A stretch of DNA of 46,875 nt. Origin: Microvirga sp. KLBC 81 (lineage in GTDB: Bacteria > Pseudomonadota > Alphaproteobacteria > Rhizobiales > Beijerinckiaceae). Position 1 is the first letter of the stretch. Each line of letters starts with the position of its first letter. The position numbers and the translations under genes are program-made. Below are positions 1 to 8,646 of the stretch, piece by piece. The notes beneath the pieces are model-generated. The model had not been told where the DNA came from and ran no database searches. It was given only the letters and a program-made list of their open reading frames with translations. Location: contig NZ_QDAH01000045.1 of NCBI RefSeq assembly GCF_003075415.1, positions 1 to 46,875 of the forward strand, in the 5' to 3' direction.

Positions 1-80
1 AAGGGCCGCAGACCTGAGGCCGCAGACCTGAGGCCGCAGACCTGAACCAGATCAGAGCTCAGGCGCGGCCCTTTTCTCTT
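1..80 (+). terminator. Terminator-like stem enclosing a 14-bp tandem repeat
   Basis: Positions 1-9 (AAGGGCCGC) are complementary to 65-73 (GCGGCCCTT), and the right arm runs into a pyrimidine-rich TTCTCTTT tract, as in an intrinsic terminator for a plus-strand transcript entering from outside the window. The loop contains three perfect tandem copies of the 14-mer GGCCGCAGACCTGA (4-17, 18-31, 32-45). The left edge is cut by the window, so the full structure is unknown. Confidence 0.4.
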
Positions 81-400
81 TATCTAATCGCTTAGGTGGC
101 ATCGGGAGATCTTTGGACGTCCTACCAAGGACAGCGGCCTTGATGGCCTCACGGCTCACGCCATGAACATGAGCTGACTTACCGAACTCCCGTTCTCCGG
201 ATCCACCAGATCAAAATGGGAGCTTTCCATGATAGCAGGAGTGGCGCCGATGCCATCTTGGGCATCCAGTATTAGCCGAAACTAACTTATGTTAACGCCA
301 CGCTGAAACCTGAATCATTTCGAACAGTTCCCTTCCCCAATGGCAACGAATATCGCGCTGAACCTGAGAGTGAGCCGGTCCAGCGGAGGGTGAGGATATT
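74..400. other. Gene-free stretch before the first NepR-like gene
   Basis: I see no convincing coding region here on either strand. The end of the stretch (about 384-395) carries the purine-rich ribosome binding site of the gene at 401. On the minus strand a GGAAC at about 326-330 is followed 16 bases later by GGTT, a partial EcfG-type promoter match, but no minus-strand gene lies in front of it inside the window. Confidence 0.4.
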
Positions 401-595
401 ATGCTGATCAAGGATGAGGATCAGTGGAAGGGGAGGCAGGGCAACCTGTCAAACCCCGACTTTTGGGATCTGAAGCTACGCGCCCAGCTCGGCAGAGATC
501 TGCGAGTCCATTATGAAAAGGCCATGAGGGAGCCTCTGCCGGAGCGTCTCGCCACGCTCTTGGGGCAACTGGAACAGCGGGAACGCGGCAGGTAG
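401..595 (+). CDS. NepR-like anti-sigma factor homologue (copy 1)
   Basis: This 64-residue protein resembles NepR, the small anti-sigma factor that holds EcfG in the alphaproteobacterial general stress response until PhyR is phosphorylated. The core at about residues 29-56 reads LGRDLRVHYEKAMREPLPER followed by LATLLGQLEQ, matching the two amphipathic helices around a conserved proline found in NepR (family pattern roughly LGRxLRxxYxxxxxEPxPxRxxxLLxxL). The ATG is preceded by GGAGGG at a good distance. Neither phyR nor ecfG lies next to it, unlike the canonical locus, so it may be an orphan paralogue. It lies 13 bp upstream of the DUF551-like gene, probably in one transcript. Family assignment is by eye. 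Confidence 0.65.
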   Translation: MLIKDEDQWKGRQGNLSNPDFWDLKLRAQLGRDLRVHYEKAMREPLPERLATLLGQLEQRERGR

Positions 596-608
596 CCGAA
601 GGCCCATC

Positions 609-809
609 ATGAGCCCAGTTCGTTCGCACTCCTTCGGTCGCTGGCAACCCATTGAAACGGCTCCCAGGGATGGCTCGCCTATCCTGATCTTTACGGCATG
701 GTCAGACCGTACGGTGGGCTACTGGTCTGCACATCGGAAGATCTGGGTTGATCAAAGCCACGGCATTGTGGTGGCAACCTACTGGATGCCGCTTCCAGAT
801 CCACCATAG
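609..809 (+). CDS. DUF551-like small protein
   Basis: A 66-residue protein of unknown function. It has the two hallmarks I associate with DUF551-type proteins: an early WQPIETAPRDGSPILI segment (about residues 12-27) and a C-terminal ATYWMPLPDPP. Such proteins are common in phages and in Rhizobiales accessory regions, and no biochemical role is known to me. The start follows the NepR-like gene by 13 bp with only a weak ribosome binding site (GAAGG), which suggests translational coupling. No transmembrane segment or signal peptide is visible. Confidence 0.6.
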   Translation: MSPVRSHSFGRWQPIETAPRDGSPILIFTAWSDRTVGYWSAHRKIWVDQSHGIVVATYWMPLPDPP

Positions 810-824
810 CCCGGCAAATTAGAA

Positions 825-860
825 AAGGACCGGAAGCGCGGTTGATCGTTTCCGGTCCTT
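825..860. terminator. Inverted repeat after the NepR/DUF551 pair
   Basis: An 11-bp perfect stem (825-835, AAGGACCGGAA, against 850-860, TTCCGGTCCTT) with a 14-nt loop sits 15 bp after the DUF551-like stop codon. There is no T-run after it, so it is either a weak terminator or an RNA-stabilising hairpin. Confidence 0.45.
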
Positions 861-975
861 CCAGGGGGCTGAACAGCAAGGGGCTGTTCCAAGTCAAAGC
901 TAGGCGCCGTTCCGCCCTCGACAACTAGTCCAAACGGTCTAGCTTACCTGAGCCGACGCCCTTATCGCTCTTCCA

Positions 976-1190
976 CTAGCTCATCGTGCGGAGCCGGAGG
1001 TCCGCGTCAGCGACCCGAAGGGCACGCCAGTGACCCGAAGGGCCGCGTCAGCGAAAAATGGATCCGGTTTTCCGCTCTCAACGATGCGCTGCTCTGGAGC
1101 TGATCCCATTAGCCTGGAATCAGCTCTCTTCTTGGCTGGGCCGCATTTCTTGACGGTGAACCGGAACCACTTCACCGAAAAAGGCTCTAG
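976..1190. repeat. CTAG-bounded palindromic repeat, copy R1 (long composite)
   Basis: Starts with CTAGC and ends with GGCTCTAG. It contains the module GTGCGGAGCCGGAGGTCCGC, two direct copies of a TGACCCGAAGGGC-type motif, the GGATCCGGTTTTCCGC module, and a 3' part (about 1098-1190) that is a diverged same-orientation relative of copy R3 at 7627-7770. Compared with the other copies it looks like a concatenation of three modules. Open frames across it are not genes. Confidence 0.75.
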
Positions 1191-1417
1191 AACCCAGCCA
1201 CCATGCTGAATCGCTGCTATCGTTGCGAGTGTATTTCTCACGGTTCTCGCCTCTTGAAGGAATGATACAAAAACACTGACGAGACTGGAGTAGGACTGCC
1301 GGTGCCGGTGTTGCTGCCAGGAGAGGCATTCTCTGGCGGGAAGGATGCTCGCGCAGCCTCGGTGACGAACACGATCAGGGGTGGGGCACCCTCTCGGGCA
1401 CCCTCACCCCCTTTGGC

Positions 1418-1549
1418 TCACTTCTTCATGTCAGTAGTGTTGCTCTTGGCGGATGGCTGCTGGGGATGAGTACCCCTGCGGTGTGTCAGCCTGTCTGTCA
1501 TCCGCTTGATCGCATCGGTGACCCTGTGAGCCATGTCGGACATGTTCAT
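1418..1549 (-). CDS. Possible 43-aa basic small protein
   Basis: A short minus-strand frame begins ATG (1547-1549) and ends TGA (1418-1420). It is preceded by a strong AGGGAGGG ribosome binding site about six bases upstream. The start MNMSDMAHRVTDAIKRMTDR suggests an amphipathic helix rich in Met, Arg and Lys, followed by a Gln/Pro/Ser-rich hydrophilic tail ending TTDMKK. I do not recognise a family. The support is the ribosome binding site and the lack of a competing gene. The two in-frame Met codons close to the start are equally possible starts. Confidence 0.4.
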   Translation of the reverse strand: MNMSDMAHRVTDAIKRMTDRLTHRRGTHPQQPSAKSNTTDMKK

Positions 1550-1797
1550 GGGAACCCTCCCTGGGTCAGCACCTTAAGCTGTGCCTACAAGTTAACGCGG
1601 AATCCTGAGTGTTGTTCGAAGGTTAAGCCTCACGCGGGCAATTGCCCCGAGCCTTGGAAGCCCGAGGATATCGAGATCATTTCAAGACTGTGGTCCTGCC
1701 CTGGCTTGACAACATCCACGATGGCCCCGGTTGCTCCAATCGGTATTCCCTCACCATTCCATCCTCATGGTGGGTGGCTCCTCATGCTTCCTGAGTG
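1550..1797. other. Gap without recognised gene
   Basis: Frames here (for example a plus-strand frame across 1466-1813) have no ribosome binding site, no recognisable composition and overlap the better-supported small minus-strand frame. I see nothing I can support. Confidence 0.3.
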
Positions 1798-1923
1798 TCT
1801 AGAGCATCGTTGAGAGCGGAAAGTGGATCCGGTCTTCCGCTCTCAACGATGCTCTCATTGAAGGAGAAAGCATCGGATGGGTCCCAAAAGTGCAAATCCA
1901 CTTTTCACGGCCGAGGCTGTAGA
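1798..1923. repeat. CTAG-bounded palindromic repeat, copy R2
   Basis: Begins TCTAGAGC and ends GGCTGTAG. Its left half is a perfect 21-bp inverted repeat (1801-1821 against 1835-1855) around a 13-nt spacer that contains GTGGATCCGG. Its right half (1852-1922) is nearly identical to the reverse complement of 9907-9976 in copy R5, including the GTCCCAAAAGTGCAAATCC core. Confidence 0.8.
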
Positions 1924-2143
1924 GGCACCGGGCTGGACGCACTTGTAGTCACGACTGACAAGGCTGCAGACGAGCGTATCTGAGCCTCCCGGAAGCTTCA
2001 GCCCCAGAGAAATAGACCATCTGGTCTAGTTGCCCCTCCGGCGAATGAGATCTAAACAGCTTCTATTCGTAGGGGCGTTATATTTTTCATCATATAGTTA
2101 TTGTTCAACGAGACCTTCCGTGTCATCAAAAGATACGGCTGAG

Positions 2144-2177
2144 GCCGCAGTCAAATCTGATTTGACTGCGGCTTTTT
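2144..2177 (+). terminator. Strong intrinsic terminator with no obvious gene upstream
   Basis: A 13-bp perfect stem (2144-2156 against 2160-2172) with a CTG loop is followed by TTTTTCTTT. This is a textbook plus-strand Rho-independent terminator. The 200 bases before it are relatively AT-rich and contain no convincing plus-strand coding gene, so it may end a small RNA. Confidence 0.75.
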
Positions 2178-2393
2178 CTTTCTGAGAGCAGCGGAAACTT
2201 TGGAATCAGCAACGTTGCGGCAAAGTAAGACTTGAAGGAAAAGAGGCCACGCCTGTGTTTGTTTATGGTCCAGGTCGCGGCCCTTTTTAGTCCGTAGCGC
2301 CCCTACGGCAAACGCAGCAGTATCTGATTTGGCCCCCTGCGATCAACACTGAAACATGATCCATGCATCCGAAAGAGGTTGAACTTTAGGAGT

Positions 2394-2416
2394 AATACTT
2401 CTGATATTGAAGTATT
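2394..2416. repeat. Small hairpin in the gene-free region
   Basis: AATACTTC (2394-2401) and GAAGTATT (2409-2416) form an 8-bp stem with a 7-nt loop. It lies upstream of the terminator at 2490 and could be an internal hairpin of a small RNA. The function is unknown. Confidence 0.4.
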
Positions 2417-2489
2417 CTGTGGTCATTTTTCCCTAGAATTATTACCTACAGGGACCGATCCAATTTTTGCCCCTACGGATCGCAACTTG

Positions 2490-2516
2490 AGCGCCCTTCA
2501 CAGGGCGCTTTTTCTT
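2490..2516 (+). terminator. Second orphan plus-strand terminator
   Basis: AGCGCCCT (2490-2497), loop TCAC, AGGGCGCT (2502-2509), then TTTTTCTTT. It is a good intrinsic terminator on the plus strand, but no plus-strand gene lies between it and the terminator at 2144. The only adjacent gene, the kinase pseudogene, is on the minus strand, where no T-run follows the stem. Confidence 0.7.
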
Positions 2517-2526
2517 TAGGGACCGC

Positions 2527-3526
2527 TTACCTTAGTGGCACCTCGATGGAACAGATCACCCCATCTGGCTTGAAGGTGATCATCACCTTGCCTTCGAGTT
2601 CCTGAGCCAAGCTGCGTTCGATCAAACGTGCCCGAAGCCACGTCTGGATGGCGGCACGACGGGCGGACCTCCCTTTCTCCTGCCAGGAGAAATGAAGGCA
2701 TGGAACGCTTGGCGCGCCCTCGATCCTCCAAGACAAAAGGATTTGTCCTGAGGTATTGGAGAGGGATCCATACTTCGTCGCGTTCGTCGCAAGCTCCTGC
2801 AGCGCCATGGCCATTGCAAGAATCTTGTTGGGAGCAAGCCGAACATCGGGACCTGCAAGGTGAAGCCTGGCAGAGCAAAAGGCTCGACGGCTCGCGCTGC
2901 GATCTCATGCAGGTCCGCACCGTCCCAACGCTCACGGGTGAGCACATCGTGCGCACACGACAAAGCCGTCAGGCGTGCATCGATTGCTGCCTTGGCCTCT
3001 GAAGTCGACGGTGACGTGCGCAACGTTTGGGTCACAAGCGCCTGAACGGTCGCCAGTGTATTCTTCACCCGGTGATTGAGTTCGTGCATCAGAAGCCGCT
3101 GATGCTCCTCGGCGCGTTTGGGCTCCGTGATGTCGACCGCAATCAGCACGGCACCGACCATCTCGCTGTTCAGCATCACTGGGGCATTGGAGCAGGCAAC
3201 ATGAACGGGTGTGCCGTTCCGATGGAAGAAAACATCTTCATGCTTCTTCACGAGCCTGTGTATCTCGAAGACATGCCCGAGCGGGCATTCCGACATGGGA
3301 AAGGGCCGTCCGTCAGGATAATGGTGATGCACAACATCGTGCAGAACCTTCCCGGACAGTTCCTCCTTCATCCAGCCGAAGGTTTGCTCCGCTGCGGCGG
3401 TGGCCGGCACCGTGCGCCCTTCGACATCCATCACGAAGAGGAATCCGCCGCATTCTCGATAATCAGGTTCGCGAGATCGACCGGATGAGAATTCCCATCG
3501 CTCCCGAGGGGCAGGATGATTGACAT
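2527..3526 (-). pseudogene. Decayed HWE-family sensor histidine kinase (PAS plus HWE), about four frameshifts
   Basis: Reconstructed across frames, this is a PAS-containing HWE kinase of about 330 residues. It starts MSIILPLGSDG at 3526. The PAS domain (FVMDVEGRTV ... VLIAVDITEPKRAEEHQ) leads into the phosphoacceptor region LLMHELNHRVKNTLATVQAL, typical of HWE/HisKA_2 kinases, then the N-box ALQELATNATKYGSLS. The reading frame breaks near 3437-3446 (LIIENAADS into FLFVMD), near 2849-2858 (before GPDVRLAPNKILAMAMALQE), near 2669-2676 (entering GGPPVVPPSRRGFG in another frame) and near 2627-2635 (back to RLIERSLAQELEGKV). The neighbouring 3.2-kb kinase gene on the same strand is intact. It once probably sensed an unknown signal and signalled through a PhyR-type or stand-alone receiver. 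Confidence 0.8.
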
Positions 3527-3604
3527 AACGCCATCATCCACGGGAGGGCATGGCTTTGTCTATCGTTACACTCTTCTGACCGCTGAAAAGCACCGCTTTC
3601 ATCC

Positions 3605-6600
3605 TCAAGAGCCCTTCTCATCCAGGATTCGCCTGACCCGCTCCACGAGGCTCGCCGCCGCAAAGGGCTTGGTGATCAACTGAATGCCCTCATCGAGCCG
3701 CCCGTGGTGAACGATGGCGTTACGCGTGTAGCCCGTAGTGAAGAGCACCTTCAGATCAGGGCGGATCTTCAGCGCCTCGTCGGCCACTTTGCGACCGTTC
3801 ATAGAACCGGCCAGGACCACATCGGTAAAGAGAAGGGCAATCTCGTCACGGTTGGCGAGAAGAAGCCTCAGAGCCGCCTGCCCATCTTCGGCTGCAAGCA
3901 CGCGATAACCGGCATCCTCCAGCACGGATACTGAGAAATCCCGCACCATGTCCTCGTCCTCGACCACGAGGATCGTCTCGCCGTCCACGAGGGCTGCTGC
4001 AGGCGCGGGTGTTTCCTCGACAGGCCGCATCATGTCCCCAGGCCGGATCATGCGCGGAAAATAGAGTTTCACCGTCGTGCCCTGGCCTAGCTCGGAATAG
4101 ATCGCCGCATGACCGCCTGACTGACGCGTGAAACCATAGACCTGGGCGAGCCCCAGACCTGTCCCCTTCCCCACAGGCTTGGTGGTGAAGAAAGGCTCGA
4201 AGACCTTCGCCTTCACATCCGGTGTCATGCCCGATCCCGTGTCGGACACGCTCACCATCACATATTGCCCGGCTTTGATCTCACCGCCTGTGCTCAAGGA
4301 GTAGGCCTCATCCAGGTAGGTGTTGGCGGTCTCGAGCGTCAGCTTGCCTCCCTCCGGCATCGCATCGCGCGCATTGACGGCAAGGTTGAGGATTGCGCTT
4401 TCGAGCTGGTTCGGATCCGCTTCCGTGCGCCATAGGCCACCGGCGAGCACAGTCTCGATAGCGATATTTTCGCCAATGGTGCGCCGGAGCAGTTCAGACA
4501 TGCCCGCGACGATCTTGTTGAGATCCACGACTTCAGGCTGAAGCGGCGACTGGCGCGAGAAGGCGAGCAAACGATGCGTGAGCTGCGCGGCACGCTTGGC
4601 ACCCTCCACGGCATTGTCGACATTGCGTACGAGGCGCGGATCGCCTGAGTTTTCGACCTTGCGCCGGAGCATTTCGAGATTGCCGGTGATCACCGTGAGC
4701 AAATTGTTGAAGTCATGCGCGACGCCGCCGGTGAGACGTCCCACCGCCTCCATCTTCTGCGCCTGACGCAATTGCGCTTCCGCCTTTTCGCGTTCGGTGA
4801 TTGCTTCAGCGATACGCTGCTCGAGCGTGGCGTTGAGCGAGCGTAGAGCCGCCTCCGCCTGCTTCTCGCGATCCACATCGAGACAAGCCACGACACCGGC
4901 GACGATCCGGCCCACCTCATCGCGGATCGGCGCAGCCATCAGGCGAAGCCAGGCCTTGCGACCATCGCCGCGCCGGTAGAGCAGTTCCATTTCGGCGCGC
5001 TCCTCCGCACCACGCAGTACGCGCGCCATAGGGTATTCCGCTGCCTGCACCTGACGCCCATCAGGATGGAAGCCGATCCAATCACGATAGCTCTCCACAT
5101 CCTGAGACGGCAGTACGGGGTGACCGAAGATACGCTCGACCTGGGCGTTCCCGCTGATGATGCGCCCCGAGGGTGCCTCGGCAATAACGATGCCCACGGG
5201 GATCGTATCGAGGATTGCTTGAAGGCGACGCTCACTCGCCGCAAGAGCCTCCTCCGTGCGCTTGCGCTCGGTGAGGTCGATGGCAATGCCGGGGAAACGC
5301 AAGGGCTTGCCTGTTTCGTCGTGATAGCAGCGACCGCGGGCAGCGATCCAGCGTGTCGCGCCGTCGGAACCGATAACCCGGTACTCGGCAGAATAATCCA
5401 TTCCCGTGGCGATGGCGTTCTCGATCTCAGCACCAGCAGTCACCCGATCCTCCGGATGCATGCCGGCAACGAAAGCCGACAGAGGTGCACCATCACCCGC
5501 GTGCTCGGGATCGACTCCGAAAAAGGACGCAAAGGTTTCGTTGGCATAGATACGGTCGTTCGGGACATCCCAGTCCCAACTGCCAACTCCACCGGCAGCT
5601 TCGAAGGCAAACCGGAAGCGCTCCTCGCTCTCGCGCAAAGCCGCCTCAGCCGCATCTCGCTCGCGCTCACGCTGACGCAAATCCGCCGAGGCGGCCGCAA
5701 GCGCGTCGCTGACTTTGGCGACCTCATGGACTGGAATGTCCGATCGCGCGACCATCTCACCACGGCCAAGCGCCACCGCCTGGGCGGCGAGCATCTCCAT
5801 GGGCGCCGTAATATGCCGCCCGAAGAGCCAAGCCATGCCTGCCGACAATGCGGCAAGTCCCGCTCCGAGCCAGCCTAGATACCAGAGCGAATGGCGCAAC
5901 GGAGCTGCGAGTTCTACGTCTCGCACCCCCACCGCAACGCGCCAATCAGACAATTGAGAGCGGGCGTAAGCGCCTAGAACAGGCTGACCATCGATCGTGA
6001 AACCTCTCCATGTTCCCGCAGGACCAGTGGTGTTCTCCTGCAGATCACGCGTCGCCGGCTTGCCGACGAACTCTTCATGGCGCGCATTGCGCGCCAGAAT
6101 GCGGTCACCCCGATCGACCACGGCAATCGTCCAGCCAATCGGAATCCCTTCTCGTCTGCTGAGCTTCTGAAGTCGCTCGACAGAGCCACTCACCGACAGC
6201 AGATAAACGATCTCGTCATTGTGGATCACAGGCATCGTAACGGCATAGAGAGGCGTCCCTGAAACACTCCCCGTGAACAGATCCGTCACGACAGGCTTCT
6301 TGAGGTCGATTGCAGCCTGATCGCTGGGCAGGAAAGTCTTGGGCAAGGGCTCGCCGCGCGGTACGCGCGTGTTCACCAATTGCTGACCGTCAGGCGCGCG
6401 CAAGACGATGTTGATGCCATTCATCAGGTTGGCGCTGGTGACCTGATGATTGAAGCTGTCGATGTCACCGTTTTGCAAAAATTGCGAATGAACCAGAACA
6501 CTCAAGGCCGAACGCAGGCTAGTCAATTCACGATCGACATCCGCCGCAATAACATGGGCCGTATCAAGAGCGTTTCCCTCCAGCCGCGCTCGTTCGGCAC

Positions 6601-6763
6601 TGGCGAATTGCCAGAGAATGAAGCCGACGAAGACGAGAATCGGCAGCGCCAAGCCCACACACATGAGAGCCAGATGAGAGCGCAGCGATAGGCGCTTCCG
6701 TTGTTCTGGTGATTGGCTTGGTGCGAGAGATTTTCCTTCAGGCACTGGCGCGGTGCTATTCAT
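3605..6763 (-). CDS. Hybrid sensor histidine kinase (Cache-HAMP-PAS-PAS-HisKA-HATPase-REC)
   Basis: A 1052-residue inner-membrane hybrid kinase. Membrane segments at about 32-52 and 292-312 bracket a periplasmic double-Cache-like sensor (60-285). A HAMP region (313-365), a PAS domain (about 378-500, ending [11 protein letters not shown]), a second PAS (508-635) and a coiled coil follow. The HisKA box is [14 protein letters not shown] with His683. The ATPase domain has the N-box NLAVNARD (Asn797), SDTGSGM (Asp841) and GKGTGLGL (866-873). The C-terminal receiver has acidic residues at 935-938, phospho-acceptor Asp981 (FTDVVL) and Lys1032. The blue-light Cys motif of LOV domains is absent. No cognate output regulator is adjacent. 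The signal is unknown. Transcription is away from the porin side and towards the decayed HWE kinase. Confidence 0.9.
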   Translation of the reverse strand: MNSTAPVPEGKSLAPSQSPEQRKRLSLRSHLALMCVGLALPILVFVGFILWQFASAERARLEGNALDTAHVIAADVDRELTSLRSALSVLVHSQFLQNGDIDSFNHQVTSANLMNGINIVLRAPDGQQLVNTRVPRGEPLPKTFLPSDQAAIDLKKPVVTDLFTGSVSGTPLYAVTMPVIHNDEIVYLLSVSGSVERLQKLSRREGIPIGWTIAVVDRGDRILARNARHEEFVGKPATRDLQENTTGPAGTWRGFTIDGQPVLGAYARSQLSDWRVAVGVRDVELAAPLRHSLWYLGWLGAGLAALSAGMAWLFGRHITAPMEMLAAQAVALGRGEMVARSDIPVHEVAKVSDALAAASADLRQRERERDAAEAALRESEERFRFAFEAAGGVGSWDWDVPNDRIYANETFASFFGVDPEHAGDGAPLSAFVAGMHPEDRVTAGAEIENAIATGMDYSAEYRVIGSDGATRWIAARGRCYHDETGKPLRFPGIAIDLTERKRTEEALAASERRLQAILDTIPVGIVIAEAPSGRIISGNAQVERIFGHPVLPSQDVESYRDWIGFHPDGRQVQAAEYPMARVLRGAEERAEMELLYRRGDGRKAWLRLMAAPIRDEVGRIVAGVVACLDVDREKQAEAALRSLNATLEQRIAEAITEREKAEAQLRQAQKMEAVGRLTGGVAHDFNNLLTVITGNLEMLRRKVENSGDPRLVRNVDNAVEGAKRAAQLTHRLLAFSRQSPLQPEVVDLNKIVAGMSELLRRTIGENIAIETVLAGGLWRTEADPNQLESAILNLAVNARDAMPEGGKLTLETANTYLDEAYSLSTGGEIKAGQYVMVSVSDTGSGMTPDVKAKVFEPFFTTKPVGKGTGLGLAQVYGFTRQSGGHAAIYSELGQGTTVKLYFPRMIRPGDMMRPVEETPAPAAALVDGETILVVEDEDMVRDFSVSVLEDAGYRVLAAEDGQAALRLLLANRDEIALLFTDVVLAGSMNGRKVADEALKIRPDLKVLFTTGYTRNAIVHHGRLDEGIQLITKPFAAASLVERVRRILDEKGS

Positions 6764-6914
6764 GGAATCCCTGTTGAGCCCGTCCCGCTTGCAAGCCTCC
6801 GCAAGCTCCCTGTCACCGCGAGCCGATGTCCGTTGGCGAGTTATAGGGGGCGTCCCTCCTTAGGAAAGAGGCTTGAGAAGCGAGAAAAGCCCCTCGCAAT
6901 CAACGTTCATGGGA

Positions 6915-7067
6915 TCAGCGGTTGCTCCAGGCCTTCAGCGCAAGAATCGAGGTGAAGACAGGCCATCCGAATGCAGCAATCATGATGTGGTCTAACCCGA
7001 CCTCTTCCTCGCTGTCGATGGTGGTGGACACGGCCAGAAGCAGGATGACCCCGCACAAATAGACCAT
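6915..7067 (-). CDS. Possible 50-aa two-helix membrane protein
   Basis: A short frame starting MVYLCGVILLLAVSTT. It has two predicted membrane helices (about residues 2-17 and 28-45, IMIAAFGWPVFTSILALKAW) separated by an acidic SEEEVG loop. The longer in-frame version (to 7166) adds an Arg/Thr-rich stretch that does not look like protein, so I chose the internal ATG, although its ribosome binding site is weak. I do not recognise a family. It lies between the hybrid kinase start and the second NepR-like gene. Confidence 0.45.
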   Translation of the reverse strand: MVYLCGVILLLAVSTTIDSEEEVGLDHIMIAAFGWPVFTSILALKAWSNR

Positions 7068-7340
7068 CAATACTTCGCGCACCCTTCGAGCCCCCGCCCT
7101 TGTTGTTAAAGTCGAGCTTGTGAACCAGGGGCGAGATGAAACCAATGCGACCGGCGGTCGCCTCACCTTACGTCAGGAGGCATCAAGCTGTCCTCGGCCC
7201 TTGCAGGAGCTATCAACCTGAGACAATTCGACTACCTCCGATTAGTCAAAAATAGCATTTTTTCCAGAAACTTAGCTGCAACTCCTGACGCCCTCGACCG
7301 TTCTTTGGCTCAAGACGCGTCAATAAGATGGGAGGCAGGA

Positions 7341-7580
7341 ATGCCAAAGCGGTTCCACCGAGCTGATGGACCGCCCTATTCCACGGGTAGACATGCCGGT
7401 TGGAGCATCGATGCCAACGGGCTGACTGAGGCCGGCCAAAATGAATTGCTCAAGCAGATCGGACGGCAGCTCCAGGCCAATTATCAGGATGTCCTGAAGG
7501 AGCCCGCCCCTGACCGGATCAAGCAATTGCTGGAAAGGCTTGAGGCGCGCAGCAACCGCGCGGACGACAAGGATCTGTAA
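7341..7580 (+). CDS. NepR-like anti-sigma factor homologue (copy 2)
   Basis: A 79-residue protein with a NepR-type core near its C-terminus: LLKQIGRQLQANYQDVLKEP at about residues 37-56, then APDRIKQLLERLEARS. The match is closer to canonical NepR (GRQLRxxYxxVxxEPxPDRxxxLLxxLE) than copy 1. NepR binds the ECF sigma factor EcfG and is released by phosphorylated PhyR. I chose ATG 7341 because GGAGG lies five bases upstream. An earlier in-frame TTG (7305) would add 12 residues without a ribosome binding site. phyR and ecfG are not adjacent, which points to a second, orphan copy. Confidence 0.75.
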   Translation: MPKRFHRADGPPYSTGRHAGWSIDANGLTEAGQNELLKQIGRQLQANYQDVLKEPAPDRIKQLLERLEARSNRADDKDL

Positions 7581-7626
7581 CCTGTCGCTCGTTCGCGTTT
7601 ATCCTGATCCAGTCCAATCTCCTCCT

Positions 7627-7770
7627 TAGAGCCGCTTCCGCTTGCGTGGAATCGGCCCCCTTCTTTGCCGTGCCGCATTTTTGAACGGCGAACCGGATCC
7701 ACTGCGCCGAAAAATGCTCAAGAGCCTCGGGCCCAAAAGTGCAAGTCCACTTTTGGGCCCGAGGCTCTAG
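7627..7770. repeat. CTAG-bounded palindromic repeat, copy R3
   Basis: Begins TTAGAGCCGC and ends GCTCTAG. The right part is a perfect 21-bp inverted repeat (7721-7741 against 7748-7768) with a 6-nt loop and the core CCCAAAAGTG/CACTTTTGGG. The left part (7628-7718) reappears in inverted orientation with few differences at 9974-10067 in R5. The terminal CTAG overlaps the stop codon of the minus-strand gene at 7767. Confidence 0.85.
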
Positions 7771-8177
7771 CGATGGCGCGCGCGCTTCGATCGTTGTCTG
7801 GAGCGTGCCGACGGATTCCCGCGCGCCTGTTCCTGCGAGGAACGAGGAATCAGATTGTAGATCACGAAACCTGCGAGGAGGCCTGCGCCCAGCACAATGA
7901 GCGGATGGGACCGAGCCGTCTCAACTGCACCCGATGCCATATGGCCCATGTTTCGCATGCTCATCGCAGATATCGGGGAGGACGCATGGATGAGGCGCTG
8001 AGCTCGCTTGACGTTCTCGGCGCGGGTACGGATCTCCAGATCGTACCCCTCGTCTTCATCATGGCGATGAAGCTCGATGCTGTTGCGGGCGAAGCCGCTT
8101 GAAACGAGCCGCTGGACAGCCTGATCGGCGGCCTTGCGGGATGGGAATGTTCCAGTAGCGACGGTCGTCTGCGGCAT
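7767..8177 (-). CDS. General stress protein-like (YflT/GSP17M-type N-terminus) with membrane helix
   Basis: A 136-residue protein. Residues 1-50 (MPQTTVATGTFPSRKAADQA, then VQRLVSSGF) look like the heat-induced stress protein YflT/GSP17M fold, seen in many stress-induced proteins of unclear function. A hydrophobic helix (about 93-110, LIVLGAGLLAGFVIYNLI) is followed by a basic, Arg-rich tail. I placed the start at the ATG behind AAGGAGG (10 bases), not at an upstream GTG/ATG. The TAG stop lies inside the right end of repeat R3, so the last residues may have been created or trimmed by the repeat. It is divergent from no gene and lies downstream of the receiver protein on the same strand. Confidence 0.65.
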   Translation of the reverse strand: MPQTTVATGTFPSRKAADQAVQRLVSSGFARNSIELHRHDEDEGYDLEIRTRAENVKRAQRLIHASSPISAMSMRNMGHMASGAVETARSHPLIVLGAGLLAGFVIYNLIPRSSQEQARGNPSARSRQRSKRARHR

Positions 8178-8250
8178 CAGCAAAAATCCTCCTTGATCTG
8201 CTGACGGCAATTCTCGACGAGCGCCAAGGTTCCAAGGAGCTGAGCGCCCC

Positions 8251-8646
8251 TTAGTGTCCTCGAGGCGCCTGCGCCGCTCTTTCGGCCTCCATCAACACCT
8301 CGAGGGCTCTCCATGGCTTGGGCATGAAGCGCACATCCCGCGGTACGTCTCTGAGCCCGTCTTCCGAAGAAAGTCCTGATGTCAGAACCGTGCGAACCCA
8401 AGGCCATTTGAGACGAACGGTCCGCGCAAGGTCGACACCATTCATGAGACAGGGCAGCCGAACATCGGCAAAAAGAAAAGCAACGTCCTCCGCATGGCTC
8501 CGCAGGTAATCCAAGGCCTCTTCGGCACTGGCTGTCTCCACGACCCGCAGATCCGTTTCCTCCAGAAGAGCAGCCGCCAAGCCCCTCACCTCGAAATCAT
8601 CCTCGACGATCAATGCGATGCGACGCGACTCGATCTTCTGTCCCAT
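8251..8646 (-). CDS. Stand-alone response-regulator receiver protein
   Basis: A 131-residue single-domain receiver. It carries the acidic pair in IVEDDFEV (about residues 14-18), the phospho-acceptor Asp in LFADVRLP (about residue 61), Thr/Ser in VLTSGLS and the conserved Lys in FMPKPW. There is no DNA-binding or enzymatic output domain, so it probably acts as a phosphate shuttle or sink or by protein contact, as many alphaproteobacterial stand-alone receivers do. It resembles the receiver of the hybrid kinase at 3605-6763 (both have the xxMNGxxLA insert). The gap to the stress protein gene is 73 bp. Confidence 0.85.
   Translation of the reverse strand: MGQKIESRRIALIVEDDFEVRGLAAALLEETDLRVVETASAEEALDYLRSHAEDVAFLFADVRLPCLMNGVDLARTVRLKWPWVRTVLTSGLSSEDGLRDVPRDVRFMPKPWRALEVLMEAERAAQAPRGH

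Noticed and set aside
326..350. Minus-strand GGAAC-N16-GGTT near the left edge as a functional EcfG promoter
   Set aside because: No minus-strand gene is in front of it within the window, so it cannot be supported.
2045..2185. A 46-aa plus-strand frame starting MRSKQLLFVGALYFSSYSYC
   Set aside because: It looks lipoprotein-like, but there is no ribosome binding site and the frame runs through the terminator hairpin and T-run, so it is more likely chance.
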